A stretch of DNA of 40,255 bases from Patescibacteria group bacterium (GCA_028288925.1 JAQGHG010000016.1:1-40255); one strand, 5' to 3'; shown: positions 1 through 7,761, numbered from the stretch's first letter. Notes: a model not told the origin generated them from the letters alone. Program-made: numbers and translations.

Positions 1-569
1 CCGAGACGTGGGAACTGCGCGACGGCGACAAGAAGCGAGCCTCTCTCAACCAGTTACCGCTGCGCTTGGCTTGGGCCATCACGGTGCACAAGAGCCAGGG
101 CATGACGCTGGACGCCGCGCGCATCGACTTGCGGCGGGCGTTTGTGCCGGGCATGGGGTATGTGGCGCTGAGCCGGGTACGCCGGCTGGAGGCGCTGAGC
201 TTGGTGGGGATTAATAAGATGGCCTTGCAGGTCTCGGCCGAAGCGCTGGCGATCGACGGCTCACTGCGGGCCAAGGGCGAAGCCGACACCGAGCGGTTCG
301 GGCATTTGCGGGAGCAAGCGGTGGTTCGCAAGTCGGCGCCCGAGGGCAAATCCAAGGACCCGAGCTGGTCGGGTAAGCTGGAGGCGATGCGCGCCACCCA
401 CCCGAATGCCTTTCGGCCGTGGAAGGCCGAAGACGATGCCAAACTGAAGCAATTATTCGAGGATGGTGTGGGTCTGGCGGCGCTGAGCGATACATTTGGC
501 CGGCATCCGGGCTCGATCCGGTCGCGGCTTAAGAAGCATTTTGGTGAAGATGTTCAGGTAACCGCATAG
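1..569 (+). CDS. Pif1/RecD-like helicase, C-terminal part (5' truncated by window edge)
   Basis: The frame is open from base 3 and enters the window mid-gene. The visible part holds the last superfamily 1B helicase motifs: WAITVHKSQGMTLD (motif V/VI region) followed by GMGYVALSRVRRLEAL, the typical end of Pif1/RecD2/TraA-type 5'-3' DNA helicases. After a basic linker the last ~50 residues (FRPWKAEDDAKLKQLF ... GSIRSRLKKH) look like a SANT/HTH-type DNA-binding module, with a Trp at the start and an R-L-K recognition helix. The Walker motifs lie outside the window, so the ATPase cannot be judged here. The helicase assignment is firm; the exact subfamily and the role of the tail are inferred. 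Confidence 0.85.
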   Translation, partial: ETWELRDGDKKRASLNQLPLRLAWAITVHKSQGMTLDAARIDLRRAFVPGMGYVALSRVRRLEALSLVGINKMALQVSAEALAIDGSLRAKGEADTERFGHLREQAVVRKSAPEGKSKDPSWSGKLEAMRATHPNAFRPWKAEDDAKLKQLFEDGVGLAALSDTFGRHPGSIRSRLKKHFGEDVQVTA

Positions 570-588
570 GCTTAGACCGGCGGAAGGC

Positions 589-2355
589 TTACCAGCCGCC
601 GCCTCCCCCGCCGCCTCCGCCGCCCCCGGCCGAGCCGCCGCTGCCCGAGCTGGACGGTGGGCTGAAGCTGGTGGTAGTGGCGGCGCCGAAGCCATTTAGG
701 CTGCCGACAAAGTAGCCCGCGCTAAAGCTGCCCGAACTACTGTACCAGTCGGGCGATTCCTGGTAGAGGCCGGCGAATTCCTTGGCCCAGTCTTGTTCGA
801 TGCCAAACAGCATCGCGTAGGGTAGGAGTTTCTCATAAAGTTTCACAAGCTGGGTGGTGTCGGTTGTGTCGATCTTGTCGGTGAGTTCGCCATGGGGGCT
901 TTGCAGAGTCTTGAGGCGGTCGGCTTCGGCGAGCTTCATGTACATTTTGAGCCCGAGCAGATAGTCGCGTTGCTCCACACCTTTGGCGGTGCGAGCGGGC
1001 ATGGCGCTGCCTACGATAAGTACAATAATTCCGCATATAAAGAACCCGAGAGTTACCGGGATGTTCATAAAACCAATTACTAAGAGTATCATCGCCGCCC
1101 ATAAGTAGCGGTGTTTGGCTTTTTCGGGCGTCACGCGAAAGGATCCGCTATCGGCGAGTTGCTGGTTGACCGTTCTGCCGAGCTCGGTAGCTTGAGTGTA
1201 GAGTTTCATGGATAGGTCAGTCAGCTTGACGCGGGAGCCTGGGATAGTCTGCCCGCCAAACAGCATGGTGATTACGGCTTGCTCTTCGGTCCGGAGGTCA
1301 CTGGGATCGCGTGTTAGCTCAATCTCGTAGGTTATCTTGTTTTTAAGAATTCTGGCTTCTTTGATCTCGTAGACCTTAAGATAATGCCGGACCGCCAAGT
1401 CGATAATCTGGGCCGAGATGGCTTTAGGCTGGAAGCTTTCGTGCAGAATGGCGCTGCTCGCCAATACACTCAGGTCTTTGGGCGGCAGATATTCGGGGAT
1501 GAGTACTCCTTTGCCCCTGGGATCGCGGCCGTAGCGCAGCCAGCGGCGGATGGTGATCCAAAGTGTCAGCCCGATCGGCAGGACGCCGAGTAGGAAAACA
1601 AGAATGATGGTTACTATAATGTCGTCTAAGGGGCGCTGGTAGGCGGCAAAGGTGCCGGGTGCGAAGCCGACTTCGGCCGTGAGGGTTTCGCCGGCGCTGA
1701 GCGGCCGGTGTGTGGTTTGGACGGATACAGTAGCCTCGTTATTTTCGGTAGAGGTCTTGATGGTACAGTCGGCGCTAGTACTGCCATGAGCGCCGGTGAA
1801 GCAGCGGTCGTGGCCGGATTGGTACTGTGTGGCGAGGTCGCCTTGGAGGTGAATGGTGGCTGAGACATCATCGAACGGCTGCTGCCATTGATCGCCGTTG
1901 ATATCCCAGAAGAAGCCATCGTAGCCGTTGGCTTGGGTGGTGATGTCATCGGCGGTGTAGCTGATGAGGTAGGTCTGGCGGCCGTGGACGTAGTGGCTGG
2001 CGTCACCGATTTTGAGTACGAGGTTGTCGTTTTCGGTGCTTTTGTCGTAGCTCAACGCATGGCCGGCTGTGTCGGTGACGGCGGTAATTCTGAGGTTGGT
2101 GTCGTGCTTTTGATAGGTCTTGGGAATAGCCCGCAGGATGCCGTGGTTTTGATCTGCTAGGGGGAACTCGGCGGTGATACGCTCCTCTACCCGTAGGTGC
2201 GAGATGTGCTGGGCGTCGCGTGAGAGGTAATAATTGGCTTCAAAGAGTGGAATTGTGAAGTCTTGGACGCCGGCTCGGGCCGTCTGCCAGGGTAGAGCAG
2301 CGATAATAATTGCGATTGCGAGGGTAAAGACGGATGTGGTGCGGGGAATGTTCAT
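589..2355 (-). CDS. DUF2207 family predicted membrane protein
   Basis: A 588-residue exported membrane protein of the DUF2207 (YciQ-like) family. It begins with a clean signal peptide (hydrophobic FTLAIAIIIAALP, then TARAG). A soluble N-terminal beta-rich half carries the family pattern (RVEERITAEF, YLISYTADDI, FFWDINGDQW). A transmembrane segment follows at about residues 245-270, then a cytoplasmic stretch, a pair of membrane helices, and a C-terminal tail of nearly pure Gly ending in Trp. Reading could begin further upstream (GTG at 2409), but the ATG at 2355 has a GATAAT -10 box 7 nt before it and puts the signal peptide at the N terminus. It is divergent from the RNA methyltransferase gene. 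The function of the family is not established. Confidence 0.85.
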   Translation of the reverse strand: MNIPRTTSVFTLAIAIIIAALPWQTARAGVQDFTIPLFEANYYLSRDAQHISHLRVEERITAEFPLADQNHGILRAIPKTYQKHDTNLRITAVTDTAGHALSYDKSTENDNLVLKIGDASHYVHGRQTYLISYTADDITTQANGYDGFFWDINGDQWQQPFDDVSATIHLQGDLATQYQSGHDRCFTGAHGSTSADCTIKTSTENNEATVSVQTTHRPLSAGETLTAEVGFAPGTFAAYQRPLDDIIVTIILVFLLGVLPIGLTLWITIRRWLRYGRDPRGKGVLIPEYLPPKDLSVLASSAILHESFQPKAISAQIIDLAVRHYLKVYEIKEARILKNKITYEIELTRDPSDLRTEEQAVITMLFGGQTIPGSRVKLTDLSMKLYTQATELGRTVNQQLADSGSFRVTPEKAKHRYLWAAMILLVIGFMNIPVTLGFFICGIIVLIVGSAMPARTAKGVEQRDYLLGLKMYMKLAEADRLKTLQSPHGELTDKIDTTDTTQLVKLYEKLLPYAMLFGIEQDWAKEFAGLYQESPDWYSSSGSFSAGYFVGSLNGFGAATTTSFSPPSSSGSGGSAGGGGGGGGGGGW

Positions 2356-2362
2356 TAAGGAC

Positions 2363-2368
2363 ATTATC
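2363..2368 (-). promoter_or_regulatory. -10 box of DUF2207 gene (leaderless start)
   Basis: GATAAT on the minus strand, preceded by TGC (extended -10) and 7 nt before the chosen ATG. The spacing places the transcription start on or next to the A of the start codon. Confidence 0.5.
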
Positions 2369-2398
2369 GCAAAAGTTCTGGATAAGCGCGATTGTTCG

Positions 2399-2427
2399 TT
2401 TTCAGGCACGTTTTATGGTAAGATAAT
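2399..2427 (+). promoter_or_regulatory. Promoter of the RNA methyltransferase gene (leaderless start)
   Basis: TTTTCA (-35), a 17-nt spacer and GATAAT (-10) lie directly before the ATG at 2434, with only 6 nt (ATAACT) between box and start codon. No Shine-Dalgarno site is present, so the mRNA probably starts with the AUG. Confidence 0.6.
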
Positions 2428-2433
2428 ATAACT

Positions 2434-3705
2434 ATGAAACATATTGTGAAATTTGAGAAGATTGTGTCGGAAGGCAAGGCGTTGGGCTATCTGGACGGCC
2501 GCGCGTGCTTTGTGATCGGTCCCCTGCCCGGCGAAACGGCCGAAGTGCGGGTGACGAAAGAGAAGAAAAACTATGTCGAGGCCGAACTTGAGGTTGTGAC
2601 GGTGGCTTCGAAGCATCGCCGGCCGGCGGCTGAGGATCATTATTTGGCGTGCTCGCCGTGGCAGGGTGTGGATTACACGTACCAGTTGGAGCTCAAGCGC
2701 CAGATGCTAGCCGAGGTGTTTGCCCGGCCGGAGCTGAAGCTGCCGGTGGCCGGTATGGTGGCCGCGCCGGAAGCTACGGGCTATCGGAATAAGCTGGAGT
2801 TTTCGTTGCTGACCGGCGCCGACAAGCAGATGTCGCTGGCGTTTCATACTCGCAATAGTTCGACGGGCCTGGTGGCGCTGCCCAAGGGCTGTGTGCTCGG
2901 GTCCGAGGCTATGAACAAGGCGGCGCTGGGGCTACTTGAGCGTCTTAATACCATGAACATTAGTGGATATATCGAAGCCCTGACGATTCGCCAGAGTCAT
3001 ACGACCGGCGAGCTACTGGCCGTGGTGGCGCTACACCAAGTGCCGAAGCGCGATTGGAGTGACCTGATGCGCCCCGAACTGGCCAGCCTCGTCGTGACGC
3101 GGGTACGGCGCGGGCAGCACGAGCTGGTGTGGCACACGGGCGACCTCACGTTGTCGGACACGGTAGGCGGCGTGGAGTTGGCGTATCCGTATGATGGCTT
3201 TTTCCAGACCAACGTGCCAATGTTTGAGCGCGCCCTGGAGCAGATCATGGCAGCCGTGCCACAAGGCGCGCGGGTAGTGGATCTGTACGGTGGCGTAGGG
3301 GCTATCGGCTTGCCGCTGGCCAAGCGTTCGTCTGATGTGGTGAGCGTGGAAATCGATAAGCCAGCGGTCAAGCAGGCCGAGGCTAATGCCCGGGCCGCCG
3401 GCCTGACTAATTACCGGGCGGTGGCTTCTATGGCTGAGCGCTTGGATCCGATGCTACTGGCTAAGGCCGATTGCATTATCGTGGACCCGCCGCGGGCGGG
3501 GTTGCACGAGCGAGTGGTCGGAGCTTTGCTGGATGCCGCGCCCAAACGCATTATTTACCTTTCGTGCAATCCGGTGACGCAGGCGCGCGACATGATGTCA
3601 CTCTCGGAGCATTACCGGGCGAAGAGCGTGACGGGTTTTGATTTTTATCCGGGTACATTGCACTTGGAATCATTGGTGATTTTAGACCGGGTTAGCGCCG
3701 CTTAG
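2434..3705 (+). CDS. 23S rRNA (uracil-5-)-methyltransferase, RlmD/RumA family
   Basis: A 423-residue member of the TrmA/RumA/RlmCD family, which transfers a methyl group from SAM to C5 of a uridine in 23S rRNA. An N-terminal TRAM domain (about residues 1-60, GKALGYLDGRACFVIG) is followed by the catalytic domain with the SAM loop VVDLYGGVGAIGLP (about 280-293), DPPRAGLH, and the catalytic Cys motif YLSCNPVTQARD near residue 378. The [4Fe-4S] cluster region is degenerate: where RumA has CGGC, this protein reads YLACSPWQG with a single Cys, so the cluster is probably absent, as in several family members. The gene is leaderless and convergent with the next gene, only 2 nt apart. Which uridine is modified cannot be told from the sequence. 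Confidence 0.9.
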   Translation: MKHIVKFEKIVSEGKALGYLDGRACFVIGPLPGETAEVRVTKEKKNYVEAELEVVTVASKHRRPAAEDHYLACSPWQGVDYTYQLELKRQMLAEVFARPELKLPVAGMVAAPEATGYRNKLEFSLLTGADKQMSLAFHTRNSSTGLVALPKGCVLGSEAMNKAALGLLERLNTMNISGYIEALTIRQSHTTGELLAVVALHQVPKRDWSDLMRPELASLVVTRVRRGQHELVWHTGDLTLSDTVGGVELAYPYDGFFQTNVPMFERALEQIMAAVPQGARVVDLYGGVGAIGLPLAKRSSDVVSVEIDKPAVKQAEANARAAGLTNYRAVASMAERLDPMLLAKADCIIVDPPRAGLHERVVGALLDAAPKRIIYLSCNPVTQARDMMSLSEHYRAKSVTGFDFYPGTLHLESLVILDRVSAA

Positions 3706-3707
3706 GA

Positions 3708-4940
3708 TTATTCCTCGGCTTCTTCGCCGTCGGGTAGTTCTAGAGTTTTAATGCTAGGCAGGGCCTGGTTGGTAATGCCCTGCAAATCGCCGTACATGCC
3801 GATGGTATTGTCGATGACGGAGCGGATGGCCTTTTCTTGCCGGGCCCATTTGAGGGCGTAGGTGCGTTTTTCTTTTTCCATCTCGTTTTGCAGGAGAGTG
3901 TAGCTCTCGATGATGGCCTCGACGCGGTGGCGGAATTCTGGTCCGACCAGGAATTGGTAGAGCGCCTCCATCTTGGCGTCTTTGCCGGCGGCCATCTTGT
4001 TGGCGGCGTCGACTTGCAGAATGGTCATGCGCAGGGCGGCGGCTAGGCGGGTGGCGAGCTTGGGCGTGGCTACCCAGACGTTGGCTTCGAGGTGGTGCAG
4101 GTCGCCGTAGTCGTCGGGGATTTCGGCCGAGACGATGACGCCGATGTTGGCGCCTGCCTCGCGGATGTCGCCCTTGAATTTGGGTACCCAGGCCGGTTGC
4201 CATTTGCCATTTTTGGTTTCCCAGAGGATGGTGCCGCAGGCGGCGCCGTTGTGGGGCGCCCGCACGAGCTGCTTGATGTCGGCGCCGCGCTGGCCTTTTT
4301 TGACTTCGGTTATGTCGTCGAAGGGGAATTCTTCGCGCAGCTGCTGCTCAAGGTCGAGCTCTAATACCTCGCCTTGGAGCTGCTGCGAGCCTTGGGCGGC
4401 CTTGCGCTGGGCGTCGTCTAGGGCATGCTGCAGGTCGGCGATGGTTTTGTCGCGGGCGGCCATGTTAAAGCGCTGGCGTTCGTCGGCCTCGCGCGTGGCG
4501 GTCTCGCGGATTTTGGACTCCTCGGCGGCGAGCTTCTTTTGGGCGGCCAGCTCGGCGTTTTCTTTGGCGGCGCGCTCGGCACGGAGCTCGGTCATTATTT
4601 CGCTGAGCTGTCCCCGGAGCTTTTGGCTGTCGGATTTGGCGCTTTCGGCGTCTTCGCGCAGGGTGGTGATGAGGTGTTCCTGGCCGGCCGCGGCGCGCTT
4701 TTGCGCGGCTAGCGCCTCCCCTTCCAGGCGCTGTTTAGTGAGCTCGAGCTCGGATGCCGCTTCTTGCTTGGCGGTAGCGCCGGCCTGCCGGATGAGTTCC
4801 TGGGCCTCGGCGCGGGCCTTGGCCATCGCGGCTTCGTGCTTGTCGTGCTCGGCGGCCAGCACCTGGGCCTCAATTTGGCCCTGGAGGGCTTGGCTGATCT
4901 CGATTTGTTCACTGCAGTTGGGGCATTTGATGGTGGTCAT
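3708..4940 (-). CDS. DUF2130 protein, coiled coil plus nuclease-like domain
   Basis: A 410-residue cytoplasmic protein. It opens with a zinc-ribbon-like TIKCPNCSEQIEIS, followed by a long charged, Ala/Glu/Lys-rich coiled coil (about residues 20-190). The conserved DUF2130 domain follows, with GADIKQLV, then CGTILWETKNGKW and VIVSAEIPDDYGD. The D...ExK spacing resembles the PD-(D/E)XK nuclease core, and from memory DUF2130 has been placed in that superfamily; no activity is established. The start at 4940 is chosen over an upstream TTG-type extension because the extension has no family character and a TATACT box ends 6 nt before this ATG. Function unknown; possibly acts on DNA. Confidence 0.85.
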   Translation of the reverse strand: MTTIKCPNCSEQIEISQALQGQIEAQVLAAEHDKHEAAMAKARAEAQELIRQAGATAKQEAASELELTKQRLEGEALAAQKRAAAGQEHLITTLREDAESAKSDSQKLRGQLSEIMTELRAERAAKENAELAAQKKLAAEESKIRETATREADERQRFNMAARDKTIADLQHALDDAQRKAAQGSQQLQGEVLELDLEQQLREEFPFDDITEVKKGQRGADIKQLVRAPHNGAACGTILWETKNGKWQPAWVPKFKGDIREAGANIGVIVSAEIPDDYGDLHHLEANVWVATPKLATRLAAALRMTILQVDAANKMAAGKDAKMEALYQFLVGPEFRHRVEAIIESYTLLQNEMEKEKRTYALKWARQEKAIRSVIDNTIGMYGDLQGITNQALPSIKTLELPDGEEAEE

Positions 4941-4946
4941 GGGATT

Positions 4947-4975
4947 AGTATATCTGAAAATGCTGCACCGAACAA
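4947..4975 (-). promoter_or_regulatory. Promoter of the DUF2130 gene (leaderless start)
   Basis: On the minus strand: TTGTTC (-35), exactly 17 nt, TATACT (-10), then AATCCC and the ATG. This is nearly the same layout as the promoter at 12186-12214. Confidence 0.7.
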
Positions 4976-4985
4976 ATGCCGTATA

Positions 4986-5015
4986 GTGCCCGCCCCGGTG
5001 TAGCAGGGCGGGCAC
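4986..5015. repeat. Perfect 10-bp inverted repeat, possible terminator
   Basis: GTGCCCGCCC and GGGCGGGCAC flank a 10-nt loop. It sits just downstream of the 5039-5749 gene and just upstream of the DUF2130 promoter, so it most likely folds at the 3' end of the former transcript. There is no U tract on either side, so it is either a non-canonical terminator or an mRNA 3'-end stabiliser. A 12-nt palindrome (GATCGGCCGATC) lies at 5029-5040, across the stop codon. Confidence 0.5.
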
Positions 5016-5038
5016 CTGGTCGTGAACCGATCGGCCGA

Positions 5039-5749
5039 TCAGTTCGGTTCGGTGCGGAGTAGGAAGTCTGGCCAGATGCGTTGGATTGACCTGAGGTCTG
5101 CGGTGCGGCGGGCGTTGCTAGCTTCCCAGAGCGCCTGCATATTGATGGGCTCGGTTTGACCGTACTCGCGCATGAGCGGTTCGAGGAGGTGCCTCCGTAG
5201 GAGATAGGGGTCGGTGGTTAGATCCAGATAGTGCAGCCGGGCCGCCCAGAGCCGCTCGGCTGTATCGGTATGTCGTGTGATGTCATCTCGAAAATCCTGG
5301 TTCTGCAGGAGTTCGACCGGGAGTATGCCCGTGCTGGAGGCGACATCTAGCAAAGCGAAGTACCATCGATGGAGTACTTCGGACTGGGTCATGCCCTTGC
5401 GGTTGATGCTAGCGTTGAGCATCAGTAGGGTTTCGCGACCGTACCACCGGGCTACGCTCGGGAAGGCATTGTTGGGTCTGGTCTTAATGAACCGGTCGAG
5501 GCAGATGAAGCTAACCGGATGATCTTTCCCTTGTTCCAACTGCTGCAGAGCGTTGTCCAGGATGCCACGACGCGCCTCAGCTTGTATCGCTTGCATTGTA
5601 TCGATGAGCGTGGTCTGCCCGGGGTTGAAACCTTGTAGGGGTTCGCTGGTATAAAACTGCGTTGCCCAGAGGCCAAACAGGAGGCGCCTTTGGGTTTCAT
5701 AGAGGTCCATGGCGTCTACCTGGACATGCCGCGGTGCATTTTGTGCCAT
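5039..5749 (-). CDS. Hypothetical protein, about 236 aa
   Basis: Not recognised. The product is soluble and largely alpha-helical in character, with many Arg, Leu and Trp residues (LFGLWATQFYTSEPL, RWYGRETLLMLNAS, RLWAARLHYLDLTTDPYLL). No signal peptide, membrane segment or catalytic motif is visible. The ATG at 5749 is preferred; a TTG two codons upstream is nearer to an AAAGGG Shine-Dalgarno-like site and cannot be excluded. It appears to be a single-gene transcript, with a 10-bp hairpin downstream and about 85 bp to the next gene. Codon use matches its neighbours. Confidence 0.6.
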   Translation of the reverse strand: MAQNAPRHVQVDAMDLYETQRRLLFGLWATQFYTSEPLQGFNPGQTTLIDTMQAIQAEARRGILDNALQQLEQGKDHPVSFICLDRFIKTRPNNAFPSVARWYGRETLLMLNASINRKGMTQSEVLHRWYFALLDVASSTGILPVELLQNQDFRDDITRHTDTAERLWAARLHYLDLTTDPYLLRRHLLEPLMREYGQTEPINMQALWEASNARRTADLRSIQRIWPDFLLRTEPN

Positions 5750-5833
5750 AACCAAGTCGCCCTTTCGGTGAGGTAGCGGCTGGGAGACTACATTATTAAA
5801 TCATGTATTGCTGGGGCGGGCTATATTTTACTT

Positions 5834-6106
5834 TTAGGATGGGTTGGCCGGCGGCTTAACCTTGCCGGTACGGATGAATTTGATAAGCGTGCCTTTGAGC
5901 TGCTTATAATAAGCCCGGCCCAGGAGGGCGACGCCGATGACGAAGCTGAGCTCAGCGAGGATGAGCACGGACGTGAATATGATGGCTTTGTGGGGGATGT
6001 TGAGAAATGGTATGACGAACTCGGCGGCCCAGCCTAAGCCGGCTAGGTAGATGAAAACGATACCGGTAATGGCCCGGCGGGAGAGCTTGGGGAGGTTGAA
6101 CGGCAT
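5834..6106 (-). CDS. Small membrane protein, transporter-suffix domain
   Basis: A 90-residue protein with two transmembrane helices: GIVFIYLAGLGWAAEFVIPF, and IIFTSVLILAELSFVIGVALLG followed by RAYYKQLKG and a basic tail. This matches the two-helix 'transporter suffix' family, in which the second helix carries an E-x-SF-x-G pattern. It is an inner-membrane protein of unknown role. The frame is open upstream to about 6259, but that extension reads through the putative RNA gene; the ATG at 6106 has a TACAAT box 6 nt before it and fits the family N terminus (LSRRAITG). Confidence 0.75.
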   Translation of the reverse strand: MPFNLPKLSRRAITGIVFIYLAGLGWAAEFVIPFLNIPHKAIIFTSVLILAELSFVIGVALLGRAYYKQLKGTLIKFIRTGKVKPPANPS

Positions 6107-6112
6107 GCGGTT

Positions 6113-6118
6113 ATTGTA
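6113..6118 (-). promoter_or_regulatory. -10 box of transporter-suffix gene (leaderless start)
   Basis: TACAAT on the minus strand, then AACCGC and the ATG. A weak -35 (TTGGCT) lies 18 nt upstream. This suggests the gene has its own transcript, separate from the RNA encoded just upstream. Confidence 0.55.
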
Positions 6119-6140
6119 CGCTGCCGGGCGGCTGTGAGCC

Positions 6141-6166
6141 AACACACAAAACCGGCGCTGGCCGGT
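6141..6166 (-). terminator. Terminator-like hairpin of the putative RNA
   Basis: On the minus strand ACCGGC-CAGC-GCCGGT forms a 6-bp GC-rich stem followed by TTTGTGTGTT. The tail is imperfect, so the call is moderate. Confidence 0.45.
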
Positions 6167-6360
6167 CTCCCCCTGTTTTGTCTTGGCGCTGTTGGCTTTG
6201 TGTTTTAGTGGTTGCCAACTCCAGGAATTTGAACATCCCTGGAATTGACTTGCCGTCATATTCGCTCTTCTACCTGAGAGTGAATGATCGGTCGCATGCT
6301 TGGATTTAGGGCCCTCGGCCCGCCTCGTCTTGATGAGCCTATATTCCCATATTTAGTTGC
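6141..6360 (-). ncRNA. Putative structured non-coding RNA, about 220 nt
   Basis: The stretch 6107-6444 has no protein gene but is bounded on the minus strand by a perfect TATAAT box at 6366-6371 and a GC-rich hairpin followed by a T-rich run at 6141-6166, which together define a transcript of about 220 nt. Inside are a strong GGGCC-GAG-GGCCC hairpin (6309-6321), a CTCT-8nt-AGAG hairpin with a D-arm-like loop CAGGTAGA, and CCAGG...CCTGG enclosing GTTCAAAT, like a T loop. The tRNA-like pieces do not assemble into a cloverleaf, because no 7-bp acceptor or 5-bp anticodon stem forms. Ends are estimates. The RNA class is not recognised; signatures I know for tmRNA, RNase P RNA and SRP RNA were not found. 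Confidence 0.4.
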
Positions 6361-6365
6361 CAAGG

Positions 6366-6371
6366 ATTATA
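6366..6371 (-). promoter_or_regulatory. Consensus -10 box (TATAAT) before the putative RNA
   Basis: TATAAT on the minus strand within an AT-rich stretch. No convincing -35 is seen at 16-18 nt. It lies downstream of the stop of the 6445-7116 gene and too far from 6106 to fit the local leaderless pattern for that gene. Confidence 0.45.
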
Positions 6372-6444
6372 GACAAAAATCTAAAATGGATGGTATTTGG
6401 GTTGATTATTTTGGATGAATCTGTTGTGTTGAGCCCATTTCAGC

Positions 6445-7116
6445 TTAATAGCTGGCGGCGTCGTAGTTGGGAAACGTGTCTTGTTTGAGTTGGCGCGGGC
6501 GGAGATTGTAGGGTGGCAGAAGGAGCTCGATGAGCGGCTGGGGCCCCGATACGTAGATGATGGCTGAGGTTAGATCCGGAATGGCGCGGGCGATGGGGTG
6601 GGCCGTGAGGGGTTGATTGGTGAGCTGAACATCGAGCCCGGACGCCCGCCACTGGCTGAGCTCGGTTTGAAATGGGATGTCGGGGGTGAGGTTGGCGTAA
6701 AGCAGGGTGGCGTCGAGGGGTTTGGCTTCGTGGAGGCGCTGCTTGATCATGCTGTAAAACGGTGTAATGCCGATGCCTTGAGCTACAAAGACGGGATGAA
6801 GATCGGAGCTGGGCCAGGTGAAGTCGCCGGCGGGTAGGTCGAGAATACTGAGCACTCCCCCCTCCGGCAGGCTGTTTAGCGCCTGTTTAAAGGTGCTGCC
6901 CGTGACGCGGGTGCAGATTTGAATATGGCGTTCGTAGGGCGCTGATGCAATGGTGAAGTAGCGCCGGGTGCCTTCGGTGTCGGGTTCGGGATGGGGCAAG
7001 TCGACACGGATGAATTGCCCGGCGGTCCATGCGAGCGGCTGACTGGGTTCAAATATGAACGACCAGATATTGCTAGTGATGTGGTCTTTGCGCAGGAGGG
7101 TGAGCTGAGTTGGCAT
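6445..7116 (-). CDS. Ferredoxin-NADP reductase-like FAD/NAD-binding oxidoreductase
   Basis: A 223-residue flavoprotein-like protein of the ferredoxin reductase superfamily. The FAD domain shows WTAGQFIRVDL and RRYFTIASAP (the RxYS/T flavin-binding pattern). The nucleotide domain shows VAQGIGITPFYSMI (the GxGxxP motif), and ends with IYVSGPQPLIE and the short C terminus NYDAASY. It has no iron-sulfur or globin domain, so the electron partner is not evident. It follows gpmA on the same strand with one base between stop and start, implying co-transcription. A second, diverged copy lies at 37849-38538 with the same architecture. The substrate is unknown. Confidence 0.85.
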   Translation of the reverse strand: MPTQLTLLRKDHITSNIWSFIFEPSQPLAWTAGQFIRVDLPHPEPDTEGTRRYFTIASAPYERHIQICTRVTGSTFKQALNSLPEGGVLSILDLPAGDFTWPSSDLHPVFVAQGIGITPFYSMIKQRLHEAKPLDATLLYANLTPDIPFQTELSQWRASGLDVQLTNQPLTAHPIARAIPDLTSAIIYVSGPQPLIELLLPPYNLRPRQLKQDTFPNYDAASY

Positions 7117-7117
7117 T

Positions 7118-7744
7118 TTAAGCGGGGGTTGCTCTGGTGATCTTTCGCGTTTCTTTGTGCTCTACGCTGCCGGCCGGGGTGAGGTTATAAATAATGATTT
7201 CGCCGAAAGGCATCTCGAGGCTTTGGACCCGCTGGTCGGAGAGCTTGTCGAGGTGCTTCATGAGCGTCCGGAGGGTATTGCCGTGAGCGGCGATGAGCAC
7301 GTTTTTATCGTCTTTGAGGTTGGGTAGAATGTGCTTTTGGAAGTAGGGCACGACGCGGGCATAGACATCTTTGAGGGTTTCGCCCTCGGGGACGGGTTCG
7401 TTCCAGCCGCGGCGCCATTTGTTGAATTGGGCTTCGCCGTATTGTTCCTCGACGGCCCATTTGTTCATGCCGGTGAGATCGCCGTAATCGCGCTCGTTGA
7501 GGGCAGCATCGGCGTAGACCTTGGGCTTCCAGTGGTTGGTGGCGAGGATGATGCTAAGCGTCCCGGTGGCTCGGGATAGCACGGAGGTGTAAGCCAGCGC
7601 CGGCTTGATGTCGTGCATGGCTTTGGCCATGAGCGTAGCCTCGTGCCGCCCCTTTTTGGTAAGGGGCACGTCCCAATTGCCCGTCCAGAGGGATTTGGCA
7701 TTGAATTGCGATTCGCCATGGCGGGCTAGTACGAGGTAAGGCAT
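7118..7744 (-). CDS. gpmA: 2,3-bisphosphoglycerate-dependent phosphoglycerate mutase
   Basis: A 208-residue histidine phosphatase superfamily enzyme that interconverts 3- and 2-phosphoglycerate in glycolysis. It has the phospho-accepting RHGESQFN at residues 8-15, WTGNWDVPLTKKG, the signature ALNERDYGDLTGMNK, and the second catalytic His in AAHGNTLR. All key residues of the dPGM group are present. It is slightly shorter than the E. coli enzyme (about 250), as is common in reduced genomes. The start ATG follows an extended -10-like TGCTAGCAT with 6 nt between, which suggests a leaderless mRNA separate from metK. The reductase-like gene is immediately downstream in the same transcript. Confidence 0.93.
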   Translation of the reverse strand: MPYLVLARHGESQFNAKSLWTGNWDVPLTKKGRHEATLMAKAMHDIKPALAYTSVLSRATGTLSIILATNHWKPKVYADAALNERDYGDLTGMNKWAVEEQYGEAQFNKWRRGWNEPVPEGETLKDVYARVVPYFQKHILPNLKDDKNVLIAAHGNTLRTLMKHLDKLSDQRVQSLEMPFGEIIIYNLTPAGSVEHKETRKITRATPA

Positions 7745-7761
7745 AGACTTATGCTAGCACA

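Noticed and set aside
592-640. Run of Gly codons (GGx repeats) as a possible microsatellite or CRISPR-like repeat
   Set aside because: It is the Gly-rich C-terminal tail of the DUF2207 protein, a common feature of that family; no spaced direct repeats occur.
4135-4986. Long Ser/Ala/Arg-rich open frame on the plus strand
   Set aside because: Antisense shadow of the DUF2130 coiled coil; no start signal and low-complexity composition.
6205-6290. tRNA gene on the minus strand (D-arm-like CTCT-AGAG, T-loop-like GTTCAAAT, terminal CCA-like)
   Set aside because: No 7-bp acceptor stem can be formed, the T stem does not pair around a 7-nt loop, and the anticodon arm closes a 5-nt loop. Kept only as part of an unclassified structured RNA.
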